From assembly GCA_030812955.1 (NCBI GenBank), contig JAUSTR010000007.1, positions 1 to 64,000 on the forward strand: 64,000 nucleotides of DNA. The letters are read 5' to 3'. Below, piece after piece: positions 16,217 to 26,037 of this stretch (its first letter is position 1; each line of letters starts with the position of its first letter). The notes beneath the pieces were generated by a model. The model did not search any database. It had not been told where the DNA came from and saw only the letters and a list, made by a program, of their open reading frames with translations. A program made the translations under genes and the position numbers. This DNA is from Bacillus alveayuensis. Lineage in GTDB: Bacteria; Bacillota; Bacilli; Bacillales; Aeribacillaceae.

Positions 16217-17998
16217 ATGTTGAAAAAAACAGCCAAAAGAACGGAATTAATCGAAGTAGCTCAAGGGCGTCGGCCGGCAGATTTAGTTATTAAAGGCGGT
16301 ACCGTCATCAATGTGTATTCGGGGGAATTTTTAAAGCAAAATATAGCTGTTTATAAAGATTGCATTGCATACGTTGGGGAAAAGGATGTGGAGGTTGATC
16401 ATCATACGAAAGTTATTGACGCAGAAGGAATGTATGTTTCACCGGGCTTTATTGAACCGCATGCCCATCCATGGGTGTTATACAATCCGGTGAGTATGAC
16501 AAAAAAGGTTTTGCCCCTTGGAACGACGACGACTGTGAATGATAATTTATTTTTTTACCTGCACATGGGTCCAAAAGGGTTTAAGAAAATGGTTAACGAT
16601 TTAAAAGTGTTGCCAGGAAATTTTCTTTGGCTTGTACGCCTTGTTTCTCAAGCGGATTTTCCAGGAGAAAAAGAATGGTTTAACCAAAAGGATGTTCAGG
16701 AGCTGTTGGAATTAGACGAAGTCATTGGAACGGCAGAGGTAACAAGATGGCCGCAGATTTATCAAGGGGATCCCTTTTTAATCGACACAATGGAACGAGC
16801 CAAAAAAATGGGGAAAGTTGTTGATGGCCATACTGCTGGATGTTCTTATGATAAATTAAACTCCATTGCAGCGGCAGGAGTAAGTGCCTGCCATGAAGCG
16901 ATTACAGCTAAAGAGGCATTGAATCGGTTGAGACTAGGAATTTGGACGACGATGCGTAATAGTTCACTTCGTCCTGATTTGCCGGAATTAGTGAAAATTA
17001 TTATTGAAGGTAAAGTAAGCACCAATCGTATGACGATGACAACAGATGGTCCACATCCCGGTTTTATCGAAGAGGAAGGCTTTGTCGATGGTCTTGTCCG
17101 GAAAGCGGTGGAACTTGGTGTCCCTGTGATGAACGCTTTGCAGATGGTAACCATTAATGCAGCTTTTTATTTACGCCTTGACGATCACATTGGGGGAATT
17201 GCCCCAGGGAGGCTGGCAGATATTCTTTTGCTTCCTAACCTAAAAGAATTTCGTCCTAGTGCGGTCATTTCAAAGGGAGAAATCGTTGCAAAAAAAGGAG
17301 AATTACTCGTTTCGATGCCGGAAATTCATTGGAATCAATATATCAAAAGAGAACCGTTTCTTTTTCTAAAAGAAATGCTAAATGATTTGAATCTATATCG
17401 TTATCCTCATTCTTCATCAGAAAAGACAGTTCCCGTTGTTTATTTTACAAGCAATGTCATTACAAAAAGAAAAGATATGATGCTCCCGTCAAAAGACGGC
17501 TTTGCTCATATAGCAGCACATAAAGGATTGTTAAATGCTGTATTAATCGATCGTAAAGGAAAATGGATTTCGAAAGCGATTTTAGAGCGCTTCGCTTTGA
17601 ATTTAGATGGTATGGCCTCTACCTACAATACAACAACAGAATTGCTTGTGATCGGCAAGAATCCTGACTCGATGGCGATTGCTGCGAAAAAAGTTTACGA
17701 AATGGGCGGAGGAATTGTAGTTGTTGATGGGAATGAAGTGATTCTTGAAATTCCTCTTCCGTTTACGGGAATGATGGCAATAGATTCCTCGTTTGAAACA
17801 GTTGTAGAAAATCATGTAAAATTACAAGCCGCTCTTCAGGAAAGAGGATTTCCTTTTCATGATATTTTATACACATTATTGTTCTTAACATGTGATTTCC
17901 TCCCAGACCTTAAACTTGTTCCGTTAGGTTTATATGCCGTAAAAGAAAATCAAATTTTATTGCCTGCACAACCATTAAATGAAGCGATAGTAAAGTAG
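16217..17998 (+). CDS. YerA-like adenine-deaminase-family amidohydrolase
   Basis: 593-residue amidohydrolase of the adenine deaminase family. It has the metal-binding FIEPHAHPW, DGHTAG, CHEAIT and TTDGPHPGF motifs and a C-terminal adenine-deaminase-C domain (LLVIGKNPDSMAIAAKKV, GGGIVVV). B. subtilis YerA is the nearest relative I recognise; its substrate is not settled. AAAGGAGGG precedes ATG 16217. It follows the thioesterase by 25 bases, so it appears co-transcribed with aromatic-acid genes. That raises the possibility that it acts on an aryl amide or lactone and not on adenine. Confidence 0.7.
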   Translation: MLKKTAKRTELIEVAQGRRPADLVIKGGTVINVYSGEFLKQNIAVYKDCIAYVGEKDVEVDHHTKVIDAEGMYVSPGFIEPHAHPWVLYNPVSMTKKVLPLGTTTTVNDNLFFYLHMGPKGFKKMVNDLKVLPGNFLWLVRLVSQADFPGEKEWFNQKDVQELLELDEVIGTAEVTRWPQIYQGDPFLIDTMERAKKMGKVVDGHTAGCSYDKLNSIAAAGVSACHEAITAKEALNRLRLGIWTTMRNSSLRPDLPELVKIIIEGKVSTNRMTMTTDGPHPGFIEEEGFVDGLVRKAVELGVPVMNALQMVTINAAFYLRLDDHIGGIAPGRLADILLLPNLKEFRPSAVISKGEIVAKKGELLVSMPEIHWNQYIKREPFLFLKEMLNDLNLYRYPHSSSEKTVPVVYFTSNVITKRKDMMLPSKDGFAHIAAHKGLLNAVLIDRKGKWISKAILERFALNLDGMASTYNTTTELLVIGKNPDSMAIAAKKVYEMGGGIVVVDGNEVILEIPLPFTGMMAIDSSFETVVENHVKLQAALQERGFPFHDILYTLLFLTCDFLPDLKLVPLGLYAVKENQILLPAQPLNEAIVK

Positions 17999-18061
17999 TC
18001 AGTTTTAGACCTTCCGCATGACAAATAATCGTGAGCGGATAGAGAAGACTAGATCAAATAG

Positions 18062-18337
<276 letters not shown>

Positions 18338-18346
18338 AATAAATAG

Positions 18347-18378
18347 GGTCTGACTCCACACAAAAGAGGGGGCAGACC
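18347..18378 (+). terminator. Hairpin after the ferredoxin gene
   Basis: GGTCTGACTCC (18347-18357) pairs with GGGGGCAGACC (18368-18378) with one mismatch, then TTAATAT. Stable stem, weak T-tract. Confidence 0.55.
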
Positions 18379-18416
18379 TTAATATCAAAAAGCTTTTGAT
18401 TGCGTTTTAAAATTTT

Positions 18417-18535
18417 GTCTGTATTCGTAAACTTTGTTGCTTTTAGACTAGCTAGAGCGTGACATAGCAAGCTTATCGCTTTCCTGACAGTTGAAAAGCT
18501 AAGGTTGTAAAGCAACAATCTTTTAGAAAAGAGCC
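18417..18535 (-). repeat. MITE copy with 8-bp target duplication
   Basis: Runs from GTCTGTATTCGTAAAC to TTAGAAAAGAGCC, the reverse orientation of the copies near 32 kb. It is flanked on both sides by AAAATTTT (18409-18416 and 18536-18543), a perfect 8-bp duplication. It lies between the ferredoxin terminator and the lacI-type promoter. Confidence 0.85.
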
Positions 18536-18555
18536 AAAATTTTTTAAAAAAGTAC

Positions 18556-18584
18556 TTGTAAAAGGCTTTCTTATTTCATATAAT
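18556..18584 (+). promoter_or_regulatory. Sigma-A promoter of the lacI-type gene
   Basis: TTGTAA (18556-18561), 17-base spacer, TATAAT (18579-18584). It lies about 20 bases after the MITE and directly before the operator cluster. Confidence 0.75.
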
Positions 18585-18589
18585 GTCAA

Positions 18590-18683
18590 TAAATCGGTTT
18601 ACTAAATCGATTTATATATTTTTTAATGTTTACTAAACCGGTTTATTTTAAAATTATTTTTTGCCTATTACTAAATCGATTTA
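18590..18683 (+). promoter_or_regulatory. Four LacI-type palindromic operators
   Basis: TAAATCGGTTTA (18590-18601), TAAATCGATTTA (18603-18614), TAAACCGGTTTA (18634-18645) and CTAAATCGATTTAG (18671-18684 with flanks). The central CG dyad and half-site TAAAYCG are typical of LacI-family proteins. All sit between the promoter and the regulator start, so autoregulation of the regulator and the downstream operon is expected. Confidence 0.8.
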
Positions 18684-18715
18684 GTTCATTTTATAAGCGG
18701 CTAGGAGAAGGTTGT

Positions 18716-19720
18716 ATGAAAACGGTAACGATTAAAGATGTTGCGAAGCATGCAAATGTGTCTAAAAGTACGGTTTCTCAATATTTAAACAAACGATATG
18801 AATATATGGGGGAGGAAACGAAGAAGCGGATTGAGCGCGCAATTGAGGAATTAGGTTATCAGCCGAACATTGTGGCAAGAAGCTTAAAGCAAAAATCTAC
18901 TTCGACGATTGGCGTCATCGTAGCGAATATTTTGCATACGTTTTCAACACAAGTGATCAGAGCGATTGAAGATGCTTGTCATGAAAAAGATTTTCATATC
19001 ATCGTTTGCAATGCCGATGATAATCCAGATAAAGAAAAGAAGTATATCGATATGCTTCGGGCAAAACAAGTAGATGGGCTAATTATTTTCCCAACCGGCG
19101 GTAATCGTGAGCTTTATGAACGTATGGTAAGCGAAAAATACCCTGTTGTATTTGTTGACCGTTCCGTTTCAGAAATCCCGATCCCTGCCATTATGCTCGA
19201 TAACGTGAAAGCTGCCAAAATAGCCGTGCAGCATTTTGTCGAAAAAGGGTACGAACGAATTGGGATGATCACGACATCAATTATTCGCAATGTTACACCG
19301 AGGGTTGAGAGATTAACCGGGTTTCAACAGGCCTTGCAAGAGCATCAACTTCCGGTCGTACAGGATTATATTAAGAGCTTAGATCCGCACCAAATCCGTG
19401 AAGGGCTTAATGAAATGCTTTCTTTAAAAGAGCCCCCGCAAGCTATTTTGGCCGGGAATGATTTAGTGTTAGCCGAAATTTTAAATTATGCAAAAGAACA
19501 GCACATTCAAATTCCAGACGATCTTGCCCTAATTGGGATAGATGATGTTTCATATGCCAGCTTCTACAACCCGCCATTAACGACCATTGCACAGCCAACT
19601 TTTGACATGGGAAAAAAAGCAGCAGAAATGTTATTACAAAAAATTCAAGACGCGGATGTGAAAGAAGAAGGCCATATATATCGCTTTGAACCAAAGCTTA
19701 TGATGCGTGAATCATGTTAA
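18716..19720 (+). CDS. LacI-family transcriptional regulator
   Basis: 334-residue regulator. The N-terminal helix-turn-helix is complete (TIKDVAKHANVSKSTVSQYL), with the hinge helix at ARSLKQKST and the periplasmic-binding-protein core after STIGVIVANI. ATG 18716 has AGGAGAAGG upstream; the frame reaches back to 18626 only through operator sequence. The serine-glutamine in STVSQYLN recalls the KdgR subfamily that controls 2-keto-3-deoxygluconate use. The kinase gene 67 bases downstream supports this. Probable effector: KDG or a related sugar-acid intermediate. Confidence 0.85.
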   Translation: MKTVTIKDVAKHANVSKSTVSQYLNKRYEYMGEETKKRIERAIEELGYQPNIVARSLKQKSTSTIGVIVANILHTFSTQVIRAIEDACHEKDFHIIVCNADDNPDKEKKYIDMLRAKQVDGLIIFPTGGNRELYERMVSEKYPVVFVDRSVSEIPIPAIMLDNVKAAKIAVQHFVEKGYERIGMITTSIIRNVTPRVERLTGFQQALQEHQLPVVQDYIKSLDPHQIREGLNEMLSLKEPPQAILAGNDLVLAEILNYAKEQHIQIPDDLALIGIDDVSYASFYNPPLTTIAQPTFDMGKKAAEMLLQKIQDADVKEEGHIYRFEPKLMMRESC

Positions 19721-19787
19721 GAAGCTTTCTCTCCATTACTCCCCGTGGAAAGAGAAAGAGACTACATCAATAAGGAGTGGTGGATGG

Positions 19788-20741
19788 ATGAATGATGTTT
19801 TAACCATTGGTGATGCGATGATCACCTTCAACCCAAGCTCGAAAGGACCATTACGGTTTGTGCACTCATTTGAGCGTAAAGTTGGCGGGGCCGAGCTAAA
19901 TGTTGCGATCGGCTGTGCGCGATTAGGGTTAAAAACCGGCTGGATTAGCCGCTTAGGAAATGATGAGTTTGGAAGGTATATTCTCCATTTTATTCGTGGT
20001 GAAGGAATTGATGTATCAGAAGTTAAGCTCGTTGACGGCTATCCGACCTCACTAAATTTTAAAGAAATTTTAGAGGATGGAAGCGGGCGCACCTTTTATT
20101 ATCGAGCTAATTCTCCTACGACAACTTTAACGGCAGAGGCATTAAATGAAGAATATATCCAAAAGGCAAAACTGCTTCATATTACAGGAGTATTCTTAGC
20201 CATTGATAAAGAAAAAAATGCGGAAGTTTTGAAAAGGGCTGTTTCCATTGCCAAAAAATCTGGGATGCTGATTTCGCTTGATCCAAACATTCGATTAAAA
20301 CTATGGAGCAAGGAAGAAGCGAAAGAAGCGCTAACGACGTTTTTGCCTTATGTCGATATTTTGTTAACTGGAGAAGAGGAAGCAGAGCTTTTATTTGGGG
20401 TAAGGAATCCGAAAGAAATCATTGAACGATGCAAAAGTTATGGAATTTCCTATATCGCTATTAAGAAAGGCGAGAAAGGATCTGTCGGATATTACGACGG
20501 ACAATATATAGAAGCTCCTCCAGTTAAACCAAGAAAAGTTGTGGATACAGTAGGGGCAGGCGACGGATTTGATGCTGGTTTCATTTATGGAGTGCTAAAA
20601 GGATGGAAGCTTGAAAGGACTTTGCAATTTGCGAACACGATTGGTTCCATGGTTGTTAGTGTTTCAGGAGATAATGAAGGATTGCCTTATTTGGAGGATG
20701 TGCTCGTTCAGTTAGGGGAAAAAGCATTTATTGAAAGATAA
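19788..20741 (+). CDS. kdgK: PfkB-family 2-keto-3-deoxygluconate kinase
   Basis: 317-residue ribokinase-fold sugar kinase: GGAELNVAIGCARLGLKTGW near the N-terminus, LDPNIRLKLW in the middle, and the catalytic DTVGAGDGFDAGF near the C-terminus. The context (KDPG aldolase, mannonate dehydratase) makes KDG the likely substrate, giving KDPG. AAGGAGTGG precedes ATG 19788. The stop abuts the next gene, so it is co-transcribed with the hxlA-like gene. Confidence 0.78.
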   Translation: MNDVLTIGDAMITFNPSSKGPLRFVHSFERKVGGAELNVAIGCARLGLKTGWISRLGNDEFGRYILHFIRGEGIDVSEVKLVDGYPTSLNFKEILEDGSGRTFYYRANSPTTTLTAEALNEEYIQKAKLLHITGVFLAIDKEKNAEVLKRAVSIAKKSGMLISLDPNIRLKLWSKEEAKEALTTFLPYVDILLTGEEEAELLFGVRNPKEIIERCKSYGISYIAIKKGEKGSVGYYDGQYIEAPPVKPRKVVDTVGAGDGFDAGFIYGVLKGWKLERTLQFANTIGSMVVSVSGDNEGLPYLEDVLVQLGEKAFIER

Positions 20742-20758
20742 TGTGTGGGGTGAATGTT

Positions 20759-21397
20759 ATGAAGCTGCAGTTAGCCCTTGATCGCTTAACAAAAAAGGAA
20801 TGCTTTCAAATTTTAAAGGAGACGCATTCACATGTTGATTGGATTGAGATTGGAACAGGAGTCATAAAAGAATACGGGATGCAAATTGTTCGTGAAATAA
20901 AAGCGGCCTACCCCCATAAAGTCATCGTTGCTGACATGAAAACATGCGATGCCGGCAGGCACGAGGCCATCCAAGCTTTTGAAGCTGGAGCGGATATTAT
21001 GACCGTCATGGCATTTTCAGCAGATCGAACGATTACGGATACGATGGAAGTCGCTAAACAGTACCATCGGCAAGTAATGGTCGATCTGTTAGGAATTTCT
21101 GATCAAAAGAGACTTTTTGAATTGGAATCGTTAGGGGTGGAGCTTGTCAGTCTTCATTTCGGGAAAGATAGTCAATTGGAAGGTGAATTACATGCTGGCA
21201 TGTTTCGTCTTTTACAAGGATTTTCCAATTTTAAGATTGCCGTCGCAGGCGGAATTCATCTTGAAAGCCTTCCTTCCATACTGGAGCATAAGCCCGATAC
21301 TATTATCGTTGGAAGCGCTGTCACTAAGGCGGAAAACCCGGCTAAAGCTGCATCTAAAATGAAAGGATTGATCAAAGAGTATGAGAACGATCATTAG
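20759..21397 (+). CDS. hxlA: 3-hexulose-6-phosphate synthase family protein
   Basis: 212-residue OMP-decarboxylase-fold enzyme. VADMKTCDAGRHEA carries the D-x-K-x-x-D active-site motif, and VDWIEIGTGVIKEYG, MTVMAFSADRTI and VAGGIHLESLP are typical. The family includes hexulose-phosphate synthase (formaldehyde plus ribulose 5-phosphate) and 3-keto-L-gulonate 6-phosphate decarboxylase. The KTCDAG form and the following isomerase gene favour the synthase. GGGGTG precedes ATG 20759. Its presence among uronate genes is unusual and leaves a sugar-acid-specific role open. Confidence 0.75.
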   Translation: MKLQLALDRLTKKECFQILKETHSHVDWIEIGTGVIKEYGMQIVREIKAAYPHKVIVADMKTCDAGRHEAIQAFEAGADIMTVMAFSADRTITDTMEVAKQYHRQVMVDLLGISDQKRLFELESLGVELVSLHFGKDSQLEGELHAGMFRLLQGFSNFKIAVAGGIHLESLPSILEHKPDTIIVGSAVTKAENPAKAASKMKGLIKEYENDH

Positions 21398-21938
21398 CAC
21401 GGTTGCCAATGAGGTGTCGACGGTATTAGCAAATGTCAGCGATGAAGAAGCATTGGCGCTTGCAAATGAATTGCATCAAGCGAAGCGAATTTTTATCCTT
21501 GGTGAAGGACGCTCAGGTTTAATGGGAAAGGCTTTTGCTATGCGGCTAATGCATGGGGGCTATCACGTTTACGTCGTTGGTGAAACGATTACTCCTAGCA
21601 TTGCCAAGGATGACTTGCTTGTTGTCATTTCTGGCTCAGGCTCAACAGGCTCCATTTATCAATTTGCAGAAAAAGCTAAAAAAGCGGGGGCAAAACTGTT
21701 TTCCGTAACAACCAATCGAGAATCGAAAATAGCTTCTATTAGTGATGGAATATTAGTGATTCCTGCGGCTACGAAGTATCGTAGATCAACGGAACCAACG
21801 ACGATCCAGCCGCTCGGTAATCAATTTGATCAAAGTGTTCATTTACTATTAGACGCTATCATTATTTACAGTTTACAAACCGAAACGAATGAGCATTTAA
21901 ATGAAGTGATGAGAAAGCGGCATGCAAATTTAGAGTAA
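21381..21938 (+). CDS. hxlB: 6-phospho-3-hexuloisomerase
   Basis: 185-residue SIS-domain isomerase: LGEGRSGLMGKAFAMRLMH, VISGSGSTGSIYQFAEKA, SVTTNRESKIA, then STEPTTIQPLGNQFDQS, the C-terminal active-site signature of this family. It converts 3-hexulose 6-phosphate to fructose 6-phosphate. The start overlaps the hxlA-like gene by 17 bases, so the two are coupled, as in ribulose-monophosphate operons. Confidence 0.85.
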   Translation: MRTIISTVANEVSTVLANVSDEEALALANELHQAKRIFILGEGRSGLMGKAFAMRLMHGGYHVYVVGETITPSIAKDDLLVVISGSGSTGSIYQFAEKAKKAGAKLFSVTTNRESKIASISDGILVIPAATKYRRSTEPTTIQPLGNQFDQSVHLLLDAIIIYSLQTETNEHLNEVMRKRHANLE

Positions 21939-21953
21939 AAGAGGTGGAGAGAC

Positions 21954-22967
21954 ATGGCAGACGTCATTGTTCAACATAACGAGTTAAAAGATTTAGTCGT
22001 GAAAAAATTAACGAAAGCAGGATTATCTACCGAACATGCAAGCGTTGTCGCTGATGTGTTAGTTCATGCCGATTTAAGAGGTGTCCATTCACACGGTGTT
22101 TTACGGACAGAGCATTATGTTAAGCGGATAACAGAAGGCGGACTAAATCCTAATCCTCAATTTTCGGTAAAAGAAACAGGTCCTAGCTCTGCGATCTTTG
22201 ATGGCGATGACGGTATGGGACATGTCATTACAAAAGAAGCGATGAATTATGCCATTCAGCTAGCCGAAAAAAATGGAATCGGCATGTTGACCGTTGTGAA
22301 TAGCAGTCATTGTGGTGCGTTATCTTACTTTGTACAGCAAGCAGCGGAAAAAAACATGATCGGAATGGTCATGACACATACAGATAAAATTGTCGTTCCA
22401 TTTGGCGGAGCTGAAGCGTTCTTTGGAACAAATCCAATTGCCTTTGGCTTTCCAGCTAAAAAACATAAGCCGATCATTTTAGATATGGCAACGAGCAATG
22501 TTGCATTTGGGAAAATTCTCCATGCAAGAGAAGCTGGAAAAGAGATTCCTTCTGATTGGGGAGTTGATGAAAACGGCGTGCCGACAACAGATCCAAATAA
22601 AGTGTCTGCTTTACTCCCATTTGCTGGACCGAAAGGATATGGATTAGGCATGGTTGTCGATATTTTCTCTGGCATATTAGCAGGAGCCGCTTTTGGTCCA
22701 CATATCGCCAAAATGTACGGCGATTACAATAAAATGCGTAAATTAGGCCATTTTGTTTGCGCGATAAATCCAGCCATCTTTACAAAGATTGATTCATTCC
22801 TTGAAAACGTTGATCGCATGATTGATGAGCTTCACGCGGTTAAACCGGCGGAAGGATTTGATCGAGTAATGGTTCCTGGAGAGCCGGAACAGCTTCGAGA
22901 AGAAGCAAGGCTAAAAGAAGGGGTTCCTGTTACGGAAACCGTTTATCAATATTTAGTGAAGGAATAG
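21954..22967 (+). CDS. Ldh-family (malate/YiaK/AllD-type) oxidoreductase
   Basis: 337-residue NAD(P)H-dependent dehydrogenase of the type-2 malate/L-lactate family. [14 protein letters not shown] with its catalytic His, [36 protein letters not shown] and the late GEPEQLRE are the usual landmarks. Members include YiaK (2,3-diketo-L-gulonate reductase), ureidoglycolate dehydrogenase and sulfolactate dehydrogenase. Next to a TRAP transporter and uronate genes, reduction or oxidation of a 2-keto sugar acid is the best guess. AGAGGTGGAGAG precedes ATG. Starts 15 bases after hxlB. Confidence 0.78.
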   Translation: MADVIVQHNELKDLVVKKLTKAGLSTEHASVVADVLVHADLRGVHSHGVLRTEHYVKRITEGGLNPNPQFSVKETGPSSAIFDGDDGMGHVITKEAMNYAIQLAEKNGIGMLTVVNSSHCGALSYFVQQAAEKNMIGMVMTHTDKIVVPFGGAEAFFGTNPIAFGFPAKKHKPIILDMATSNVAFGKILHAREAGKEIPSDWGVDENGVPTTDPNKVSALLPFAGPKGYGLGMVVDIFSGILAGAAFGPHIAKMYGDYNKMRKLGHFVCAINPAIFTKIDSFLENVDRMIDELHAVKPAEGFDRVMVPGEPEQLREEARLKEGVPVTETVYQYLVKE

Positions 22968-23066
22968 TCGATCACCTTTGAAAGGGGGGATCTGTGAGGA
23001 GAAATGTACATTTAGGGGAAATGTTTGACCACTCACTATGAAAAAAAATATGAAGGGGGATCTTTT

Positions 23067-24065
23067 ATGAAAAAATTTAAATGGTTTACAGTTGTTTGTG
23101 CATTGATGTTGTTATTAACGGCATGTGGCTCAAATAGTTCAAAGGATTCAGCAGATAGTGGGGAAACAATTAAATGGAAACTTGGACATTTAGCTGATGA
23201 AAATCATATTTGGCATAAAACTGCATTGAAATTTGCCGATTTAGTAAAAGAAAAAACAGACGGAAAACTTGAAATTACGGTTTATCCAAATAATGCGCTT
23301 GGTGGAGAAACAGATACGATTAATAGTATTAAAGCAGGTACTGTAGACATGGTCATTTCTGGTGAAACGCTGCAAAACTGGGCTCCTAAAGCGGCATTGA
23401 TGGCAGCTCCATATGCATTTAGAGATTTAGATCATGTGAAAAAAGTAGTTGAGGGCGAGATTGGTAAAGAAATTGAAGCGGAAATCAAAGAAAAAGCAGG
23501 TTTAACACCTCTTTATTATCATACTCGTGCACCACGTAATTTAACTTCTAACCGTCCGATTACTAAACCAGAAGATTTAGACGGATTTAGAATGCGCGTA
23601 CCTAACGTACCGTTATTCTTAAGTGTTTGGGAGGCAGCTGGAGCGAAGCCGCAAGTGATGGATTTCAATGAAGTGTTTACTGGGCTGCAGCAAAATGTTA
23701 TTGAAGGGCAAGAAAATCCAGTTGACTTAATTTATAGTGCTGCATTTTATGAAGTTCAAAAATATGTCAATAAAACGGAACATGTTTATTCTTGGATTTA
23801 CGTTTTAGTTGGAAATAAGCAATTTGAATCTTTATCTGATGAAATGAAGGATGCGGTACTCTCTGCTGCTAAAGAAGCACAAGCATATGGAGAAGAGTTA
23901 TTTGAAACAGAAGTTGCTGAATATGAAAAGAAATTGAAAGAAGAAGGCATGGAATTTGTAGAGGTTGACCAAGATGCATTCCGTGAAGCAATGAAGCCTG
24001 CGATTCAGAAAAACTTAACTCCAGAACAGTACGAATTATATGAAAAAATCTTAGAAGTTCAATAA
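23067..24065 (+). CDS. TRAP transporter solute-binding lipoprotein (DctP)
   Basis: 332-residue extracytoplasmic binding protein. A lipoprotein signal (KKFKWFTVVCALMLLLTAC) ends at the lipobox cysteine. The DctP core follows: KLGHLADENHIWHKTALKFA, NALGGETDTINSIKAGTVDM, then RMRVPNVPLFLSVWEAAGA (with the carboxylate-binding Arg) and EGQENPVDLIY. Substrate is probably a sugar acid, given the neighbours. AAGGGGGGATC precedes ATG 23067. Confidence 0.88.
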   Translation: MKKFKWFTVVCALMLLLTACGSNSSKDSADSGETIKWKLGHLADENHIWHKTALKFADLVKEKTDGKLEITVYPNNALGGETDTINSIKAGTVDMVISGETLQNWAPKAALMAAPYAFRDLDHVKKVVEGEIGKEIEAEIKEKAGLTPLYYHTRAPRNLTSNRPITKPEDLDGFRMRVPNVPLFLSVWEAAGAKPQVMDFNEVFTGLQQNVIEGQENPVDLIYSAAFYEVQKYVNKTEHVYSWIYVLVGNKQFESLSDEMKDAVLSAAKEAQAYGEELFETEVAEYEKKLKEEGMEFVEVDQDAFREAMKPAIQKNLTPEQYELYEKILEVQ

Positions 24066-24085
24066 AACGTTTTTCGAAGATTGAT

Positions 24086-24132
24086 AGACATATCATCTGA
24101 TCGTCCAATCGGACTAAAAAGATGGTATGTCT
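24086..24132 (+). terminator. Intergenic hairpin between dctP and dctQ
   Basis: AGACATATCATC (24086-24097) pairs with GATGGTATGTCT (24121-24132) with one mismatch, and GTCC/GGAC pairs inside. No T-tract follows. It could stabilise the dctP message or attenuate, giving more binding protein than permease. Confidence 0.5.
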
Positions 24133-24160
24133 TTCCATTAAAAGGAGGCTGTCACCCTTT

Positions 24161-24637
24161 ATGAAAGGTACAAAGCTGATTGATCGCACCTTAGAGCTCG
24201 CAACGATAATCACGTTTATCGGCATTATCGTTGTTGTGACGATTCAAATTCTTTCCCGCTACTTGCCTTACTCAGCTATTTGGACGGAAGAGCTAACGAG
24301 ATTTTTATTCATATACTCCGTCTCTTTCGCAGCTCCGTTAGCTTTAAAAAAGAAAGAATATATTAACATTGAACTCGTTGAAAAATTGTTGCCTGAAAAA
24401 GCAAAAGTGATTTATGAAGCATTGATTTATTTAACGGTTGCTATATTTTGTGCAGTAATCGCATACCAAGGCTACCAATTTACTTTAGTTGGGGTTGGAC
24501 AAAAATCCGCAACGATGGCCATTGATATGTCTATCATTCATGCAAGTATTGGTATAGCCGTATTGTTTATTGCGATTTATGCGTTGCTTCATATTGTTGA
24601 ATTGCTGAAAAGTCTCCGAAAGGGGGATGAGAAATAA
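24161..24637 (+). CDS. TRAP transporter small permease (DctQ)
   Basis: 158-residue membrane protein with four predicted spans (LATIITFIGIIVVVTIQILS, FLFIYSVSFAAPLAL, LIYLTVAIFCAVIAYQG, IGIAVLFIAIYALLHIV). The IWTEELTRFLFIYSVSFAA motif is conserved in DctQ proteins. AAAGGAGG lies 12 bases before ATG 24161. The stop overlaps the start of dctM by one base (TAATG). Confidence 0.85.
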   Translation: MKGTKLIDRTLELATIITFIGIIVVVTIQILSRYLPYSAIWTEELTRFLFIYSVSFAAPLALKKKEYINIELVEKLLPEKAKVIYEALIYLTVAIFCAVIAYQGYQFTLVGVGQKSATMAIDMSIIHASIGIAVLFIAIYALLHIVELLKSLRKGDEK

Positions 24638-25911
24638 TGTTAGCGCTCATTTTGTTTATTTCCTTTATTGTCTTAATCTTCTTAGGGGTACCAATTGCCT
24701 TTAGCTTAGGTTTATCTTCTTTATTGTATTTAATATTAGCAGATATCCCGTTAAATATTATTCCGCAAAAAATGTTTGCTGGACTTAACTCATTTGTATT
24801 GTTATGTATTCCAGGGTTTATATTAGCCGGAAATTTAATGAATTTTGGCGGTATTACAGATCGCATTATTCAATTTACGAATAATATTGTCGGTCACATT
24901 CGCGGAGGCCTTGCCTTGGCCAATGTCGGTTCATCAATGGGGTTTGCTGGTATTTCCGGAACAGCACTAGCGGATACGGCTAGTATTGGCGGTGTTCTAA
25001 TCCCAGCGATGAAAAAAGAAGGATATGGTGCGGCATTTTCCGCTGCTGTTACGTCCTCTTCATCAACAGTTGGACCGATTATTCCGCCATCCTTGCCGAT
25101 GATTATCGTTGGAACGCTTGCTAGCATTTCGGTTGGTGATCTTTTCCTTGCGGGGATGATCCCTGGCATTTTATTAGGTTTAGGCTTAATGATTCCGACC
25201 TACATCATTTCGGTTAAAAGAAACTACCCGAAAGGTGAAAGACAGCCGCTTTCAAAAATAATGAAGTCGTTTTATGGCGCATTTTGGGCTTTAATGATGA
25301 CAGTCATTATTTTATTTGGAATTTTAGGAGGATATTTTACACCAACTGAAGCCTCCATTATAGCTGTCTTATATGCGCTTATCGTTGGGCTTTTTATCTA
25401 TAAAGAATTAAAAATAAAAGATATCCCGAAAATTTTATTAAATTCCATGGTTGGAACAGCTTCGATTATGATGTTAGTTGGCTTTGCCAACTTATTTGGC
25501 TGGATTTTAGTGAGTGAGCAAATTCCGATTATGGTTGCAGATGCCATTTTAAGTATTTCAGAAAATCCAATTGTTGTCATCCTTCTTATCAATTTATTAT
25601 TGCTGTTCGTTGGAACATTTATGGAAACTATTGCAGCATTGGTGATCCTATTCCCTGTCTTATTGCCTGTTGCAACAAGTATTGGAATGGATCCGATTCA
25701 TTTTGGTGTCATGATGGTATTGAATTTAATGATTGGATTATCAACTCCTCCAGTCGGTGTATGTTTATTCGTGGCATCTAGTATTGGAAAAGTGTCGCTA
25801 AGTAAAACCTCTCGTGAGCTAATGCCGTTCTTAGGTGTAAGTTTAGCGGTTCTTTTATTAGTCGCATTTGTTCCGCAGCTGACCTTATTCTTGCCTAGCT
25901 TATTTGATTAA
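24637..25911 (+). CDS. TRAP transporter large permease (DctM)
   Basis: 424-residue, roughly 12-span permease. NLMNFGGITDRIIQF, FAGISGTALADTASIG, SSTVGPIIPPSLPMIIVG, and LNLMIGLSTPPVGVCLF are hallmark DctM segments. Together with DctP and DctQ it forms a sodium-dependent secondary uptake system for an organic or sugar acid. Confidence 0.9.
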   Translation: MLALILFISFIVLIFLGVPIAFSLGLSSLLYLILADIPLNIIPQKMFAGLNSFVLLCIPGFILAGNLMNFGGITDRIIQFTNNIVGHIRGGLALANVGSSMGFAGISGTALADTASIGGVLIPAMKKEGYGAAFSAAVTSSSSTVGPIIPPSLPMIIVGTLASISVGDLFLAGMIPGILLGLGLMIPTYIISVKRNYPKGERQPLSKIMKSFYGAFWALMMTVIILFGILGGYFTPTEASIIAVLYALIVGLFIYKELKIKDIPKILLNSMVGTASIMMLVGFANLFGWILVSEQIPIMVADAILSISENPIVVILLINLLLLFVGTFMETIAALVILFPVLLPVATSIGMDPIHFGVMMVLNLMIGLSTPPVGVCLFVASSIGKVSLSKTSRELMPFLGVSLAVLLLVAFVPQLTLFLPSLFD

Positions 25912-25917
25912 AAATAA

Positions 25918-25998
25918 GTCTGTCTTCGAAAAGCTTTGTTTCTTTTGATCAAGTCTTGTGATGTGCAGCCTAAGGCAACATTCATAACGAAAACAGCC
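25918..25998. repeat. Possible degenerate short copy of the MITE
   Basis: Begins GTCTGTCTTCGAAAAG and ends ATAACGAAAACAGCC, resembling both ends of the MITE, but is only 81 bases and shows no target duplication. Confidence 0.35.
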
Positions 25999-26037
25999 TA
26001 ACGAAAAGAACTAATTATTAAGAAGGAGTTGTTCCTC

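Noticed and set aside
20759-21397. 3-keto-L-gulonate-6-phosphate decarboxylase (UlaD/YiaQ)
   Set aside because: The active-site segment reads VADMKTCDAG, closer to hexulose-phosphate synthase than to the AKIADAG form, and an hxlB-type isomerase follows. Kept only as an alternative.
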